This document shows, piece after piece, positions 5,918-14,370 of a stretch of 15,222 nucleotides of DNA; positions within the stretch are counted from its first letter, which is position 1; the number at the start of each line of letters is the position of its first letter. Position numbers and translations under genes: made by a program. Source of the DNA: an uncultured Clostridia bacterium. GTDB taxonomy: Bacteria > Bacillota > Clostridia > Oscillospirales > Acutalibacteraceae. The notes below the pieces were generated by a model that did not search any database, was not told the DNA's origin, and was given only the letters and a program-made list of their open reading frames with translations. Location: assembly GCA_904420155.1 (NCBI GenBank), contig CAJFUH010000150.1, positions 1-15,222 of the forward strand, given 5' to 3'.

Positions 5918-7597
5918 TTGATTAATGGAACCTGTTTGCGCAATGCAATCATTTCGGGAGCGAATAATATTGCTAAATATCGAACTGAAGTGGACGAATT
6001 GAATATCTTCCCGGTCCCAGACGGAGATACCGGAAGCAATATGTCTATGACCATCGCTGCCGCTGCTCGGGAGCTGTCTCAGCTGGAAAGCGACAGTATC
6101 TCTGATGTGTCCCAAAAGGCCGCCTCCGCTTTGCTGCGCGGGGCGCGCGGGAATTCCGGCGTTATTTTATCTTTGTTGTTCCGTGGTTTTTCCAAGGGCC
6201 TGGAACATATGGATGTTGCGGACGGCGCCAGCCTTGCCAATGCGCTGGGATTAGGGGTAGACGCCGCTTATAAAGCGGTTATGAAGCCTACGGAAGGCAC
6301 TATGCTTACCGTAGCGCGCGTGGCTTATGAAAAGGGAAAATCAGCGGCAGCTGTGGACAACGACCCCGTATATGTGTGGTCCGCCATTTGCGAAGGGGCG
6401 GAAGAAGCCCTGAGCACGACACCGGAGCTGCTGCCGGTACTGAAAAAAGCCGGCGTAGTGGACGCCGGCGGAAAAGGATTGTGTATTATTTTTGAAGGTA
6501 TGATGTCCGTCTTTCAAGATGGGTATATCATCCCCAGGGAAGACACCGCCCCGGCAAAACCTGCTCCCATCGAAGGGGACTTCTTCCGGAATGCCGCCGC
6601 AGAGTTCGACCAGGATATTACTTTTACTTATTGCACAGAGTTTATTGTCGGCCGTGATCCGGAAATCACGACCAGCCCATTGGAACTCCGCGCATATCTG
6701 GAAACCATTGGAGACTGCGTGGTTGTGGTGGACGACGAGGAAATCATCAAGGTCCATGTGCATACAGAAAATCCCGGAAACGCTTTGCAGGCCGGTTTAA
6801 AGTTTGGCCAATTGCTCACGGTCAAAGTGGAAAATATGAAGGAACAGCACCGCAAAGCGGCAGAAGCCAACGAACAGGCCAAAGCAGAAGCCCAGGCCGC
6901 CAAAGCGGCGGTTTTGGAACCTGCCGATCCCACTGAGGAAATTGGTTTTGTATCGGTTGCCGTGGGAGACGGGCTGCATACGCTGTTCACCGACTTGGGT
7001 TGTGCCCATGTGGTGAGCGGAGGACAGACCATGAATCCCAGCACAGAGGATATTCACGCGGCAGTTTTGGCCACTCCCGCCAAAACTGTCGTGATCCTCC
7101 CCAATAATAAAAATATTATCCTTGCTGCGGAACAGGTAGTCCCCCTGGTAACGGACCGTAGGGTGGTTGTTATTCCTACCCGTACGATCCCTCAAGGGTT
7201 GGCTGCTATGTTGGCTTATGATGCGGATCTTCCCGAGGAAGAAAACATTTCCCAAATGACGGAAGCTGCAAAGGGCGTATCCACTGGCCAAGTGACGTTT
7301 GCTGCCCGTAACGCTGAATTTGGCGGGATCCGCATTCGGGAAGGGGATATTCTGGGAATGGAAAATGGGAAGCTGGTATTTACCGACCGTGATCCGGTAA
7401 AAGCCGCCATCAAATTGACCCGTTCCATGGTAAAGCGCGATACTTCCTTTATTACCTTGATTTATGGCCAGGATATTTCAGAAGAACAGGCCGAAGAGGT
7501 CCGCAAGCATGTACAATCCAAAGCGGGAAACCATGCGGATATCACGTTGGTCAATGGAGGACAGCCGGTTTACTATTTTATTATTTCCGTGGAATAA
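5918..7597 (+). CDS. fakA: Fatty acid kinase subunit FakA (DhaL/DAK2 domain, YloV family)
   Basis: ATP-binding subunit that, with a FakB (DegV-family) fatty-acid carrier, phosphorylates exogenous fatty acids so they can enter phospholipid synthesis. The 559 residues match the family. The DhaL kinase domain (about 1-200) has the metal/nucleotide motif FPVPDGDTGSNM (31-42), then RGARGNSGVILS and VDAGGKGLCIIFEGM. A middle domain follows to about residue 305. A strongly alanine/glutamate-rich helical linker (about 307-335) then leads to the C-terminal DegV-like domain with SGGQTMNPSTEDI. The start is TTG at 5918 with an AAGGGAG site about 9 nt upstream; no upstream in-frame ATG has a site. It has its own promoter and is followed 13 nt later by recG. 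The usual upstream asp23/yloU gene is absent. No fakB is in the window. Confidence 0.95.
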   Translation: MINGTCLRNAIISGANNIAKYRTEVDELNIFPVPDGDTGSNMSMTIAAAARELSQLESDSISDVSQKAASALLRGARGNSGVILSLLFRGFSKGLEHMDVADGASLANALGLGVDAAYKAVMKPTEGTMLTVARVAYEKGKSAAAVDNDPVYVWSAICEGAEEALSTTPELLPVLKKAGVVDAGGKGLCIIFEGMMSVFQDGYIIPREDTAPAKPAPIEGDFFRNAAAEFDQDITFTYCTEFIVGRDPEITTSPLELRAYLETIGDCVVVVDDEEIIKVHVHTENPGNALQAGLKFGQLLTVKVENMKEQHRKAAEANEQAKAEAQAAKAAVLEPADPTEEIGFVSVAVGDGLHTLFTDLGCAHVVSGGQTMNPSTEDIHAAVLATPAKTVVILPNNKNIILAAEQVVPLVTDRRVVVIPTRTIPQGLAAMLAYDADLPEEENISQMTEAAKGVSTGQVTFAARNAEFGGIRIREGDILGMENGKLVFTDRDPVKAAIKLTRSMVKRDTSFITLIYGQDISEEQAEEVRKHVQSKAGNHADITLVNGGQPVYYFIISVE

Positions 7598-7610
7598 TGG
7601 AAGGAGATCC

Positions 7611-9656
7611 ATGGCATCATTATTTGATATCGATATCCAGCAATTAAATGGCGTCGGCGAAAAGCGCGCCCAGCTCTTCCGGAAGCTGGGCGTTTCTTCT
7701 GTCGGCGCTTTATTGCGTTTTTATCCCAGAACTTATGAAGATTGGAGCCATCCTTACTCCATTCAGGAAGCCCCCTACGAGAAACCTTGCTGTATCCGCG
7801 CCGCTATCGCCTCCCGCGTGACAGAAACCCGTATCCGCAAGGGGATGACCTTATACAAATTCCGGGTGTGCGACGGCTTGTCCGTCATGAATATCACGCT
7901 GTTTAACAACCGTTACGCCCCCAATCTATTCAAAGAGGGAAAAGAATTTCTCTTTTACGGAAAAGTAACCGGAACGTTTCTCCGCCGGGAAATGAGCGCC
8001 CCTCTTTTTGAATCCGCCGACCATGGGGTCCGTATCCGCCCTATCTACAGCCAGACGGAAGGGCTATCCAGCCGACAGATTGAGCAGGCCGTCCGGCAAG
8101 CCTTCTCCTGGCTGCCCGCCTCCGTCAAAGACGACCTACCTGCGGATCTCAGAGAGCGGTATCAATTTCCCCATTTAAAACAGGCTTTGTCGGACATCCA
8201 CTTCCCAAAAAATCAAGAACAGCTGGAACAGGCCAGACGGCGTTTTGTTTTTGAAGAGCTTTTTATTCTCCAACTGGGCCTTTTGCGCTTGAAAAGCAGG
8301 CGGAAATCCGAAACCCATTTGCGCCTTTGTATGGATTCCACCCAGGAATTTTACCGCCTTCTCCCCTTTGCCCCCACCTCCGCCCAGAAAAGAGCGGTAG
8401 CGGAATGCATGTGGGATATGAGCCAAGGCGCCGTCCCAATGAACCGCTTGATCCAAGGGGATGTGGGATCTGGGAAAACGGCGGTGGCCGCTGCACTATG
8501 TTATAATGTAGCAAAAAACCAAATGCAATCCGCCTTTATGGCCCCTACGGAGATTCTGGCAGAACAGCATTACCGTTCCCTCACCTCCCTGCTTTCTCCC
8601 GCCGGTATCCATACGGCCCTGCTCACCGGTTCCACCACAGCCGCAGCTCGAAAGGACACATTAAAGCGGTTACAGAACAGAGAGATCGATGTCATGATCG
8701 GTACCCATGCCCTTTTGTCAGAAGGGGTACAGTTCGCCCGTTTGGGGCTAGTGATAACCGACGAACAGCATCGATTCGGTGTAGGCCAACGCGCGGCCTT
8801 AGCCGCAAAAGGCAACAACCCCCATCTCCTGGTGATGTCCGCCACCCCTATTCCCCGTACGCTGGCTTTGATGATTTATGGGGATTTGGACGTCTCTATC
8901 CTGGATGAGCTCCCTCCTGGCCGGCAGCCGGTGGATACTTTTTGGGTGGACAGTGGAAAACGGCAACGCGCGTTCCGTTTTATAAAAAAACATCTAGATT
9001 CTGGAAGACAGGCATATATTGTCTGCCCCCTGGTGGAAGAGGGGGAAAGCAACTTAGCCGCTGCACAGCAATATTTTGAACAGCTCCAGCAGACGGATTT
9101 TTCCGGTTATTCCGTAGGATTACTTCATGGAAAAATGAAAAATAAAGAAAAAGAGCAGGTCATGTCCGGTTTTTCTCAGGGAGAGATCCAAATCCTGGTC
9201 TCCACCACAGTGATAGAGGTAGGCGTAGATGTTCCCAACGCTGTAATCATGCTGATTGAAAATGCGGAACGATTTGGGCTGTCCCAGTTACACCAGCTTC
9301 GCGGGCGTGTGGGCAGGGGAACATACAAATCATACTGTATTTTAATTTCAGACGCCCAAAATGAAGAAACCAAACGCCGTCTTGGGGCTATGTGCCGTAC
9401 GAATAACGGATTTGAAATTGCAGAGGAAGACCTGAAATTGCGGGGCCCGGGGGATTTCTTTGGATCCCGGCAGCATGGATTGCCGGACCTAAAAATAGCT
9501 GATATGATGACCGATATGGAAATCTTGCAGCAAGCGCAAGAGGAAGCCCGCCGGACCCTTTCTCAAGACCCTTCTTTGTGCCATCCGGAACACAGGGGAT
9601 TGCGGGCCGAAATGTTTCGGTTATTTGGAAGGATTGGAGAAGGCGGATGGAATTAG
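7611..9656 (+). CDS. recG: ATP-dependent DNA helicase RecG
   Basis: Superfamily 2 helicase that regresses stalled forks and branch-migrates Holliday junctions. The start is taken as the ATG at 7611, with an AAGGAGA site at 7601-7607. This gives 681 residues, the usual RecG size. A longer frame opening inside fakA would add 49 unrelated residues and is not credible. The N-terminal part shows a helix-hairpin-helix-like NGVGEKRAQLFRKLG, followed by the wedge/OB region. Helicase motifs in order: Walker A GDVGSGKTA (283-291), DEQHRFG (from 384), MSATPIPRTLA, STTVIEVGVDVPNA and QLHQLRGRVGRG. The RecG-specific DLKLRGPGDFFGSRQHG lies near the C-terminus. It is 13 nt downstream of fakA, the common Firmicute pairing, and shares its promoter. 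No key residue is missing. Confidence 0.97.
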   Translation: MASLFDIDIQQLNGVGEKRAQLFRKLGVSSVGALLRFYPRTYEDWSHPYSIQEAPYEKPCCIRAAIASRVTETRIRKGMTLYKFRVCDGLSVMNITLFNNRYAPNLFKEGKEFLFYGKVTGTFLRREMSAPLFESADHGVRIRPIYSQTEGLSSRQIEQAVRQAFSWLPASVKDDLPADLRERYQFPHLKQALSDIHFPKNQEQLEQARRRFVFEELFILQLGLLRLKSRRKSETHLRLCMDSTQEFYRLLPFAPTSAQKRAVAECMWDMSQGAVPMNRLIQGDVGSGKTAVAAALCYNVAKNQMQSAFMAPTEILAEQHYRSLTSLLSPAGIHTALLTGSTTAAARKDTLKRLQNREIDVMIGTHALLSEGVQFARLGLVITDEQHRFGVGQRAALAAKGNNPHLLVMSATPIPRTLALMIYGDLDVSILDELPPGRQPVDTFWVDSGKRQRAFRFIKKHLDSGRQAYIVCPLVEEGESNLAAAQQYFEQLQQTDFSGYSVGLLHGKMKNKEKEQVMSGFSQGEIQILVSTTVIEVGVDVPNAVIMLIENAERFGLSQLHQLRGRVGRGTYKSYCILISDAQNEETKRRLGAMCRTNNGFEIAEEDLKLRGPGDFFGSRQHGLPDLKIADMMTDMEILQQAQEEARRTLSQDPSLCHPEHRGLRAEMFRLFGRIGEGGWN

Positions 9657-9696
9657 TTTATCACACTGTAGAAAAACCTGTTATAAAAGAAAAATA

Positions 9697-9960
9697 GCCC
9701 GCCACCTGCTGTGGGGCACGTCGCGCGCCTACGGCGGGTACTCCGCGCCCCAAGCTTTCTTTGGAAAAAACAAGTCGCCCGCGCCGAAACGTAAAAGTTT
9801 CGACCACCTTTTTAAAGGTGGAGGGGCGGAGCCCTTCCTCGCCCATCGCAATGGGCGAAATCCTTAATAGTCCCACAAGCTCAGGAGGGGAGGCCAAACC
9901 GTCCGGGGGACGGTTTGGCCGTGGGGAACCCTAGCGAGGGGTTCCCCAGCCTCTGCCGGC
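9697..9960. repeat. GC-rich, hairpin-dense intergenic repeat-like island
   Basis: The 529-nt gap between recG and sbcC has no credible gene. Short frames here lack ribosome sites and are low-complexity. This GC-rich island stands out from its A/T-rich flanks. Hairpins in order are: nested TGGGGC/GCCCCA (9712-9717 with 9747-9752) around CGCC/GGCG; CGAAAC/GTTTCG (9785-9790, 9797-9802); CCACCTTT/AAAGGTGG (9804-9811, 9814-9821); TCGCCCAT/ATGGGCGA (9839-9846, 9851-9858); GGCCAAACCGTCC/GGACGGTTTGGCC (9892-9904, 9908-9920); and TGGGGAACC/GGTTCCCCA (9922-9930, 9940-9948). From memory the style resembles interspersed intergenic repeats of Oscillospiraceae genomes, but I cannot test copy number here. 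No transposase and no target duplication is visible. Confidence 0.6.
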
Positions 9961-10002
9961 TTGTACTATTTGCTAAAGACTACTGCCTTTTCGAAAGTTT
10001 GC

Positions 10003-10050
10003 AAAAAGGAGGCAGATGGATTATTTCTCCATCTGCCTCCCTCTTTTATT
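10003..10050. terminator. Bidirectional terminator between recG (+) and sbcC (-)
   Basis: GGAGGCAGATGGA (10008-10020) and TCCATCTGCCTCC (10028-10040) form a perfect 13-bp stem with a 7-nt loop. On the plus strand CTCTTTTATTTT follows. On the minus strand the stem is followed directly by TTTTT (10007-10003). It can stop both convergent transcripts. Confidence 0.9.
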
Positions 10051-10092
10051 TTAATGTCATTGTAGGCAGCCAATGAGGGATAGAAACCCTTT

Positions 10093-10135
10093 TTCCCTAT
10101 CAAAGCCATATGATAGCTATGGATTTGATAGGGAA
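10093..10135. repeat. Long inverted repeat downstream of sbcC
   Basis: TTCCCTATCAAA (10093-10104) is perfectly complementary to TTTGATAGGGAA (10124-10135). After one mismatch, CCATA (10106-10110) pairs with TATGG (10118-10122) around a 7-nt loop, so the arms are about 18 nt. No T-tract follows on either strand, so it is not a standard terminator. It may protect mRNA 3' ends or bind a protein. Confidence 0.7.
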
Positions 10136-10157
10136 TTCTCAAGCCGATCTCACAATT

Positions 10158-10187
10158 GGACACAGATTCCCCATCTGTCCTTTCTTT
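10158..10187 (+). terminator. Weak terminator-like hairpin at the sbcC stop
   Basis: ACAGAT (10162-10167) pairs with ATCTGT (10173-10178) around TCCCC. An outer GG/CC pair is reached across a 2-nt bulge. TTTCTTT follows on the plus strand, overlapping the sbcC stop codon at 10186-10188. It could be a back-up stop for plus-strand readthrough into sbcC. Evidence is limited. Confidence 0.3.
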
Positions 10188-13100
10188 ATATCCTCACACG
10201 GGCAGTACTTCCTCCGTCGCCTAGGGGAATGACCTCTATTTTTGCAGGGATACGGGACTTTAATTCCTGCACATGGGAAATGATCCCCACCGTCCTTCCA
10301 GAGCGCTGGATTTCATCCAGCGCCCACATGGCGGTGTCCAATGTCTCCTGATCCAAAGATCCGAAGCCCTCGTCGATAAAAATAGAATCCAGCCTTACGC
10401 CGCCGGAATTTCCCTGCACTACATCGGACAATCCAAAAGCCAACGACAGAGACGCCAGAAAAAGTTCCCCTCCCGATAAGGTCTCTACCGGGCGGGTTCC
10501 CCCGGAATAACCGTCAAAGATTACCAATTCTAGCCCGCCGTATCCTCTACCCCCTGTTTTCAGATCCGGGCGTGTCAAACGATAGCGCCCTTCGCTAAAC
10601 GTGGAAAAATAAAGGTTTGCCCTGCCGAGGATATCGTCCAGCATAATCCCTAACACAAACATTTTTATAGGGACTTTCTTTTTGTTATTTCCAGACAACA
10701 GCTGTGCTATCTTGGCTCTTTGCGCCCACTGCTGTTCCAATCCCCGGCTCTTCTCCTCCTCTTGTTGAAGGGTTTGCAAAGTACGGGATAATTGTCCCCA
10801 GGCTTGCGTCAACGCCCCCGCCTGCTGGGACGCTTTTCCCGCTTGTTGGCGCAGTGCCGCCAGTTCTTCTTGAATCGCCTGCATATCGGGCCGTTTGGTA
10901 TCCGCTACCTTTTTTTGCAGTTCGGAAAGGCGCTCCGTTACTAAATGAACCCGCTCCCGATATTGCCGGATCTGCTGCTCTAAAAGGGTAAATTCTTCCT
11001 CACCTATCCAGAGTTCTTCCAAAGGATCCTGGGGATGGACGGCTCTTTTTTCACAGTTCCTGCCATATTGCTGTGACAATTGCCGCTCTTTTTCCTGCTG
11101 CTCCTGAAATCTTTGTGCCAAAATATTGCGCTGTTCCTGCGCTTGCGCCAAAGACTTTTCAGCCTGCGCCGTCTGTTCTTCCAAGAGCCGAATAGATTCC
11201 TGCAATGTTTTCTGCTTACGGGCCTGTATCTGATATCGTTCTTCCAACTGTTGCGCCGTCTGAATCCCTTGGGGGAGATTTGCTATAGCCATTTGATAAG
11301 CAGACTGTAGCTCGGCGATGCGATTGTCGTATTGGTGCACCTTTTCCCGGAGGTTTTCTTCTTCCTTTTGCGCGCCCTGCTGTTCCTGTCTTCTCTGCTC
11401 CAGCCGCTTTTCCGCCAAAGGAAGCTGCTGCTGCGCCTTTTGGCATTCCGCTGCCTGTCTTTTTACTTCTTCCAATTGGGCGGCAAGCTGGGAACGATCG
11501 ATGGGATATCCCCGGCAGGTATCCTCCAGTGTTTCCATTTCCTGTTTTTTTACCTGTAGCAAAGCGCTGGCCGCCGCCATTTGCTGAGCCTTTTGCTTGG
11601 CTATTTCCTCGGATTCCTGAACCGCCTGCCGCAGAAATTTCCTCTGTTCCTCCTGAGGGATATCCAAGGCCATATGGGCTGGATGAGGATGTTCCAGGGA
11701 ACCGCAAACCGGGCAGGGTTTCCCCTCTTCCAGCGAGGACGCCAGCTGCACTGCCGTGTGGCGGGCAAACTGTTCTTCGATCTGCATGAATTGGTTCTGT
11801 AAAGCCGCCGATTGTACTCGGGCTGATTTCTCCTCCTGTACCGCCTGTTCCCATTGTTTTTGGGCCAAGTGATACTCCTTCTGTTTTTCCTCCAATCGGG
11901 TGAAATTGCTTTCCATCTCTCCCAAACGGGATAGCTGTTCCATCTTTTGCGGCAGTGCGCGCGCCTGTTCTGATATCTGCCTAACAAAAAGTTCTCCCTT
12001 TTTGATTTTTTCGGAAGCCTCTTCCTTTTTCTCCCGGTATTGGATACATTGCCCCTCTTTTTCTTTTTTCTCTTTCTTTCTTTGGCATAATTCCTGCTGA
12101 ATCTTTAAAAGGTTCTCCGCATGGGGTTTCCCTCTTTCCAGCAAAGCAAGAGCCTGCGTACACTGCTCCCAATCTTTGCGCAGGCTGTCTATTTTCCGGG
12201 CTTGTTCCCTGGCCTTTCCAAGGCGTTGTTCCGCCTGCTTTTTTTGTAAGGACGCCTGCTCCAGGCGTCTGCCGGTTTCTTCTTTTTCACAAAGGGCCTG
12301 CCTATAATTGCGGTATTCCGGCAACAGCTCCCGGATATTTTTCGCCTTTTCCCATTTGGCTTGCATCTCTTCCGCCAGAGCCTTGTTCTGGGAAAGTTTC
12401 CGGGATTCTTCTGTAAACTGATCAAGCTGCTGGTAAAGTTCGTGGAGCACGCTGAAATCAGAATATTCTTGGTTGGCTCTTGCCAGCCGTTGTTCCAGAT
12501 TGTTCCTCAGTTTTTCCGCTTGTTCCGCTTGGCGATACAAATCCTGTTCCTTTTCCTTTAACTGTAGCAGGTCAGAACAATCTTCCTGCTTCAACAATAG
12601 TTCCCGGTTGTGAAATAATTGCTCCAGCCTTTGTTTGCTTTCTTCTGCGGAATTCTGCGCCGCTTTTGCAATACGTTCCCACCGCTCTGTTTGGAACAGC
12701 GTTTGAAAAATCCTCGCTTTTTCTGTGGAGTTTGAAAGAAGCAGCTTGCGGAATTCCCCTTGGGGCAATACCACCACCTGGGAAAACTGCTCGCAGGTCA
12801 GCCCCAGCAATTCCTGGGCTTTTTCTCTTACCTTAGATTCCGCCCCGGAAACCAATAAAGACCAATCCCCGTTCTTCCACTGCCAGCACGCGTGTTCGTC
12901 CCTTTGTTCTAAGCGCCCGCTCCCACGTACTTGATGAATTTTCAAGCTTCTTCGGAACCGGTAACGTTCTCTCCCCAAAGAAAAGGAAAAATCTACAACC
13001 GTGGGAACGCTTTGGGGCGCGGATATGCTTCTCATATCGCTCCAACTGCGTCTTCCACCGGTCGCCCTACAGTAAAGGGCGAAACAAATGCCGTCCAACA

Positions 13101-13227
13101 GGGTAGTCTTTCCCCCGCCGGTCGAACCCGTAATCAAAAAAATATTCCCATTCAGGGCGGAAAAATCCACCCGGGTCTCCCGGAGATAACATCCAAACGC
13201 CTGTACGGTCAATTGTTCCGCTCTCAT
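10186..13227 (-). CDS. sbcC: Exonuclease SbcC (Rad50-like SMC ATPase)
   Basis: ATPase subunit of the SbcCD nuclease, which cleaves hairpins and processes blocked DNA ends. I choose the ATG at 13227-13225, which overlaps the sbcD stop as ATGA and has a GGGAGGAG site just upstream. The product is 1013 residues; a longer frame adds 12 unsupported residues. Walker A is GSTGGGKT (34-41), where GPTGAGKS/T is more typical. Two long Gln/Glu/Lys-rich coiled-coil arms flank a zinc hook CPVCG with Cys505 and Cys508, almost exactly mid-protein as expected. The C-terminal lobe has the Q-loop region, signature LSGGE (917-921) and Walker B FIDEGFGSLD with Asp952 and Glu953. It is the last gene of the operon with sbcD, ending before the bidirectional terminator. 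The ATPase lobes and hook are complete. Confidence 0.96.
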   Translation of the reverse strand: MRAEQLTVQAFGCYLRETRVDFSALNGNIFLITGSTGGGKTTLLDGICFALYCRATGGRRSWSDMRSISAPQSVPTVVDFSFSLGRERYRFRRSLKIHQVRGSGRLEQRDEHACWQWKNGDWSLLVSGAESKVREKAQELLGLTCEQFSQVVVLPQGEFRKLLLSNSTEKARIFQTLFQTERWERIAKAAQNSAEESKQRLEQLFHNRELLLKQEDCSDLLQLKEKEQDLYRQAEQAEKLRNNLEQRLARANQEYSDFSVLHELYQQLDQFTEESRKLSQNKALAEEMQAKWEKAKNIRELLPEYRNYRQALCEKEETGRRLEQASLQKKQAEQRLGKAREQARKIDSLRKDWEQCTQALALLERGKPHAENLLKIQQELCQRKKEKKEKEGQCIQYREKKEEASEKIKKGELFVRQISEQARALPQKMEQLSRLGEMESNFTRLEEKQKEYHLAQKQWEQAVQEEKSARVQSAALQNQFMQIEEQFARHTAVQLASSLEEGKPCPVCGSLEHPHPAHMALDIPQEEQRKFLRQAVQESEEIAKQKAQQMAAASALLQVKKQEMETLEDTCRGYPIDRSQLAAQLEEVKRQAAECQKAQQQLPLAEKRLEQRRQEQQGAQKEEENLREKVHQYDNRIAELQSAYQMAIANLPQGIQTAQQLEERYQIQARKQKTLQESIRLLEEQTAQAEKSLAQAQEQRNILAQRFQEQQEKERQLSQQYGRNCEKRAVHPQDPLEELWIGEEEFTLLEQQIRQYRERVHLVTERLSELQKKVADTKRPDMQAIQEELAALRQQAGKASQQAGALTQAWGQLSRTLQTLQQEEEKSRGLEQQWAQRAKIAQLLSGNNKKKVPIKMFVLGIMLDDILGRANLYFSTFSEGRYRLTRPDLKTGGRGYGGLELVIFDGYSGGTRPVETLSGGELFLASLSLAFGLSDVVQGNSGGVRLDSIFIDEGFGSLDQETLDTAMWALDEIQRSGRTVGIISHVQELKSRIPAKIEVIPLGDGGSTARVRI

Positions 13228-14369
13228 GCCATCTCCTCCCTTTTTTCCCGTTCCCTGGCACAACGGAAACTATTTTCATCCTCTTGGGTGGGTTCCATTT
13301 CACAGATCTGCCGCATAAAAGCGTCAAAAATCTCTTTGTCCGTTTGCTTCTTGTGGGAATTTTCCTGATCGAAACCCACCTGGGAGGGAATCCCCGCCAT
13401 CATCCATTCGCTGCGCAGTCCCAAAAGGTTGGGATAATAAGCGCGGAGCTGTTCCATAGGAAGATAAACCGGGGTTTGATCCGTCAGGGTAGCAAACAGA
13501 TAATCGTCGCTGGGTTCCGCCTTCCCTTTCTCCAACAACTCTGAAAAGGGCCCCTTTATTTCTCTCATATCCCGCTGCGGGATAATGGGAATCAGCCGCG
13601 TATAGACCTCTTCCCCAATCTCCAGCATCACCATAGACTTTTTATGATGGGATTCATCAAAGGAATATTTCAGAGGGGATCCCGAATACCGCCCTGTCTT
13701 TCCCGCTTTTTGGGGAGCATGCAGATGCCCTAACGCCACATAATCAAAGCCGTCTAGCAGTTGGCTCCCCACCTGGGCGCTCCCTCCCACGGAAAGCGGG
13801 TTCTCTGAATCAGAAACGGTACATCCGGCGATAAAGCAATGCGCCATGAGAATGTGGAACGCATCAGGGTCCATATTCTCCTGGATATCCCCTAAAATCG
13901 CCGCATATGCATCCTGCAATTGCTTGATCGCTTGATCCGGATAGCATGCACGAGCTTGTTCCAATTCAAAATAGGGCAACGGATAAATATGAATCCGCCG
14001 CCCTTCTTTTATAAATTCCACCGGCTTCCTATCCCGTTCCAGCCGGTTGGCAAGCACTACCCCTTGTTTCTCCAAAAGGGAGGTTCCCACAGCTACACGG
14101 TCTGCCCCATCATGGTTGCCGGTGATGGCCACCAGAGGGATATTCTCCCTGTTTAAAGTGCTGATGACACGGTCGAACAGCCGAATGGCCTCTACCGGCG
14201 CAATCTGCCGGTCATAAATATCCCCTGCCAGGAGCACGCAGTCCGGCCGCTCCTGTTTGACCAGCGGCAGAAAAATCTGCTCAATAAAGTATTCCTGGTC
14301 AGGAAGCATGCTTTTCCCATAGATCGTCTTCCCTAAATGCCAGTCGGAGGTATGTAAGATACGTAGCAT
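13224..14369 (-). CDS. sbcD: Exonuclease SbcD (Mre11-like nuclease)
   Basis: Mn-dependent nuclease subunit of SbcCD, partner of the SbcC ATPase. At 381 residues it fits the family. The calcineurin-like phosphoesterase motifs are intact: SDWHLGK (Asp9, His11), GDIYD (Asp50), GNHD (Asn85, His86), AHCF, and GHLH with both histidines. A C-terminal capping and SbcC-binding region follows, ending in a charged tail (CAREREKREEMA). The ATG at 14369-14367 has an AGGAGA site 8-10 nt upstream, inside the end of the preceding gene. Only 1 nt separates it from that gene's stop, and its own stop overlaps the sbcC start as ATGA. This indicates one mRNA and translational coupling. Confidence 0.97.
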   Translation of the reverse strand: MLRILHTSDWHLGKTIYGKSMLPDQEYFIEQIFLPLVKQERPDCVLLAGDIYDRQIAPVEAIRLFDRVISTLNRENIPLVAITGNHDGADRVAVGTSLLEKQGVVLANRLERDRKPVEFIKEGRRIHIYPLPYFELEQARACYPDQAIKQLQDAYAAILGDIQENMDPDAFHILMAHCFIAGCTVSDSENPLSVGGSAQVGSQLLDGFDYVALGHLHAPQKAGKTGRYSGSPLKYSFDESHHKKSMVMLEIGEEVYTRLIPIIPQRDMREIKGPFSELLEKGKAEPSDDYLFATLTDQTPVYLPMEQLRAYYPNLLGLRSEWMMAGIPSQVGFDQENSHKKQTDKEIFDAFMRQICEMEPTQEDENSFRCAREREKREEMA

Positions 14370-14370
14370 A

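Noticed and set aside
7464..7610. 49-residue N-terminal extension of recG inside fakA
   Set aside because: The ATG at 7611 has a good ribosome site and gives the standard RecG length. The extension is out-of-frame fakA sequence.
9625..9867. 80-residue plus-strand frame beginning inside recG and running into the GC-rich island
   Set aside because: It overlaps the recG end, has no ribosome site, and its composition follows the inverted repeats. It is a translation of repeat DNA.
11216..11854. 212-residue minus-strand frame inside sbcC
   Set aside because: It is a shadow of the Gln/Glu-rich coiled-coil coding sequence of sbcC, low-complexity and without a ribosome site.
13228..13263. 12-residue upstream extension of sbcC
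   Set aside because: The ATGA overlap with sbcD and the GGGAGGAG site support the ATG at 13227. The SbcC family starts at the MRAEQLTVQAFG-type sequence.
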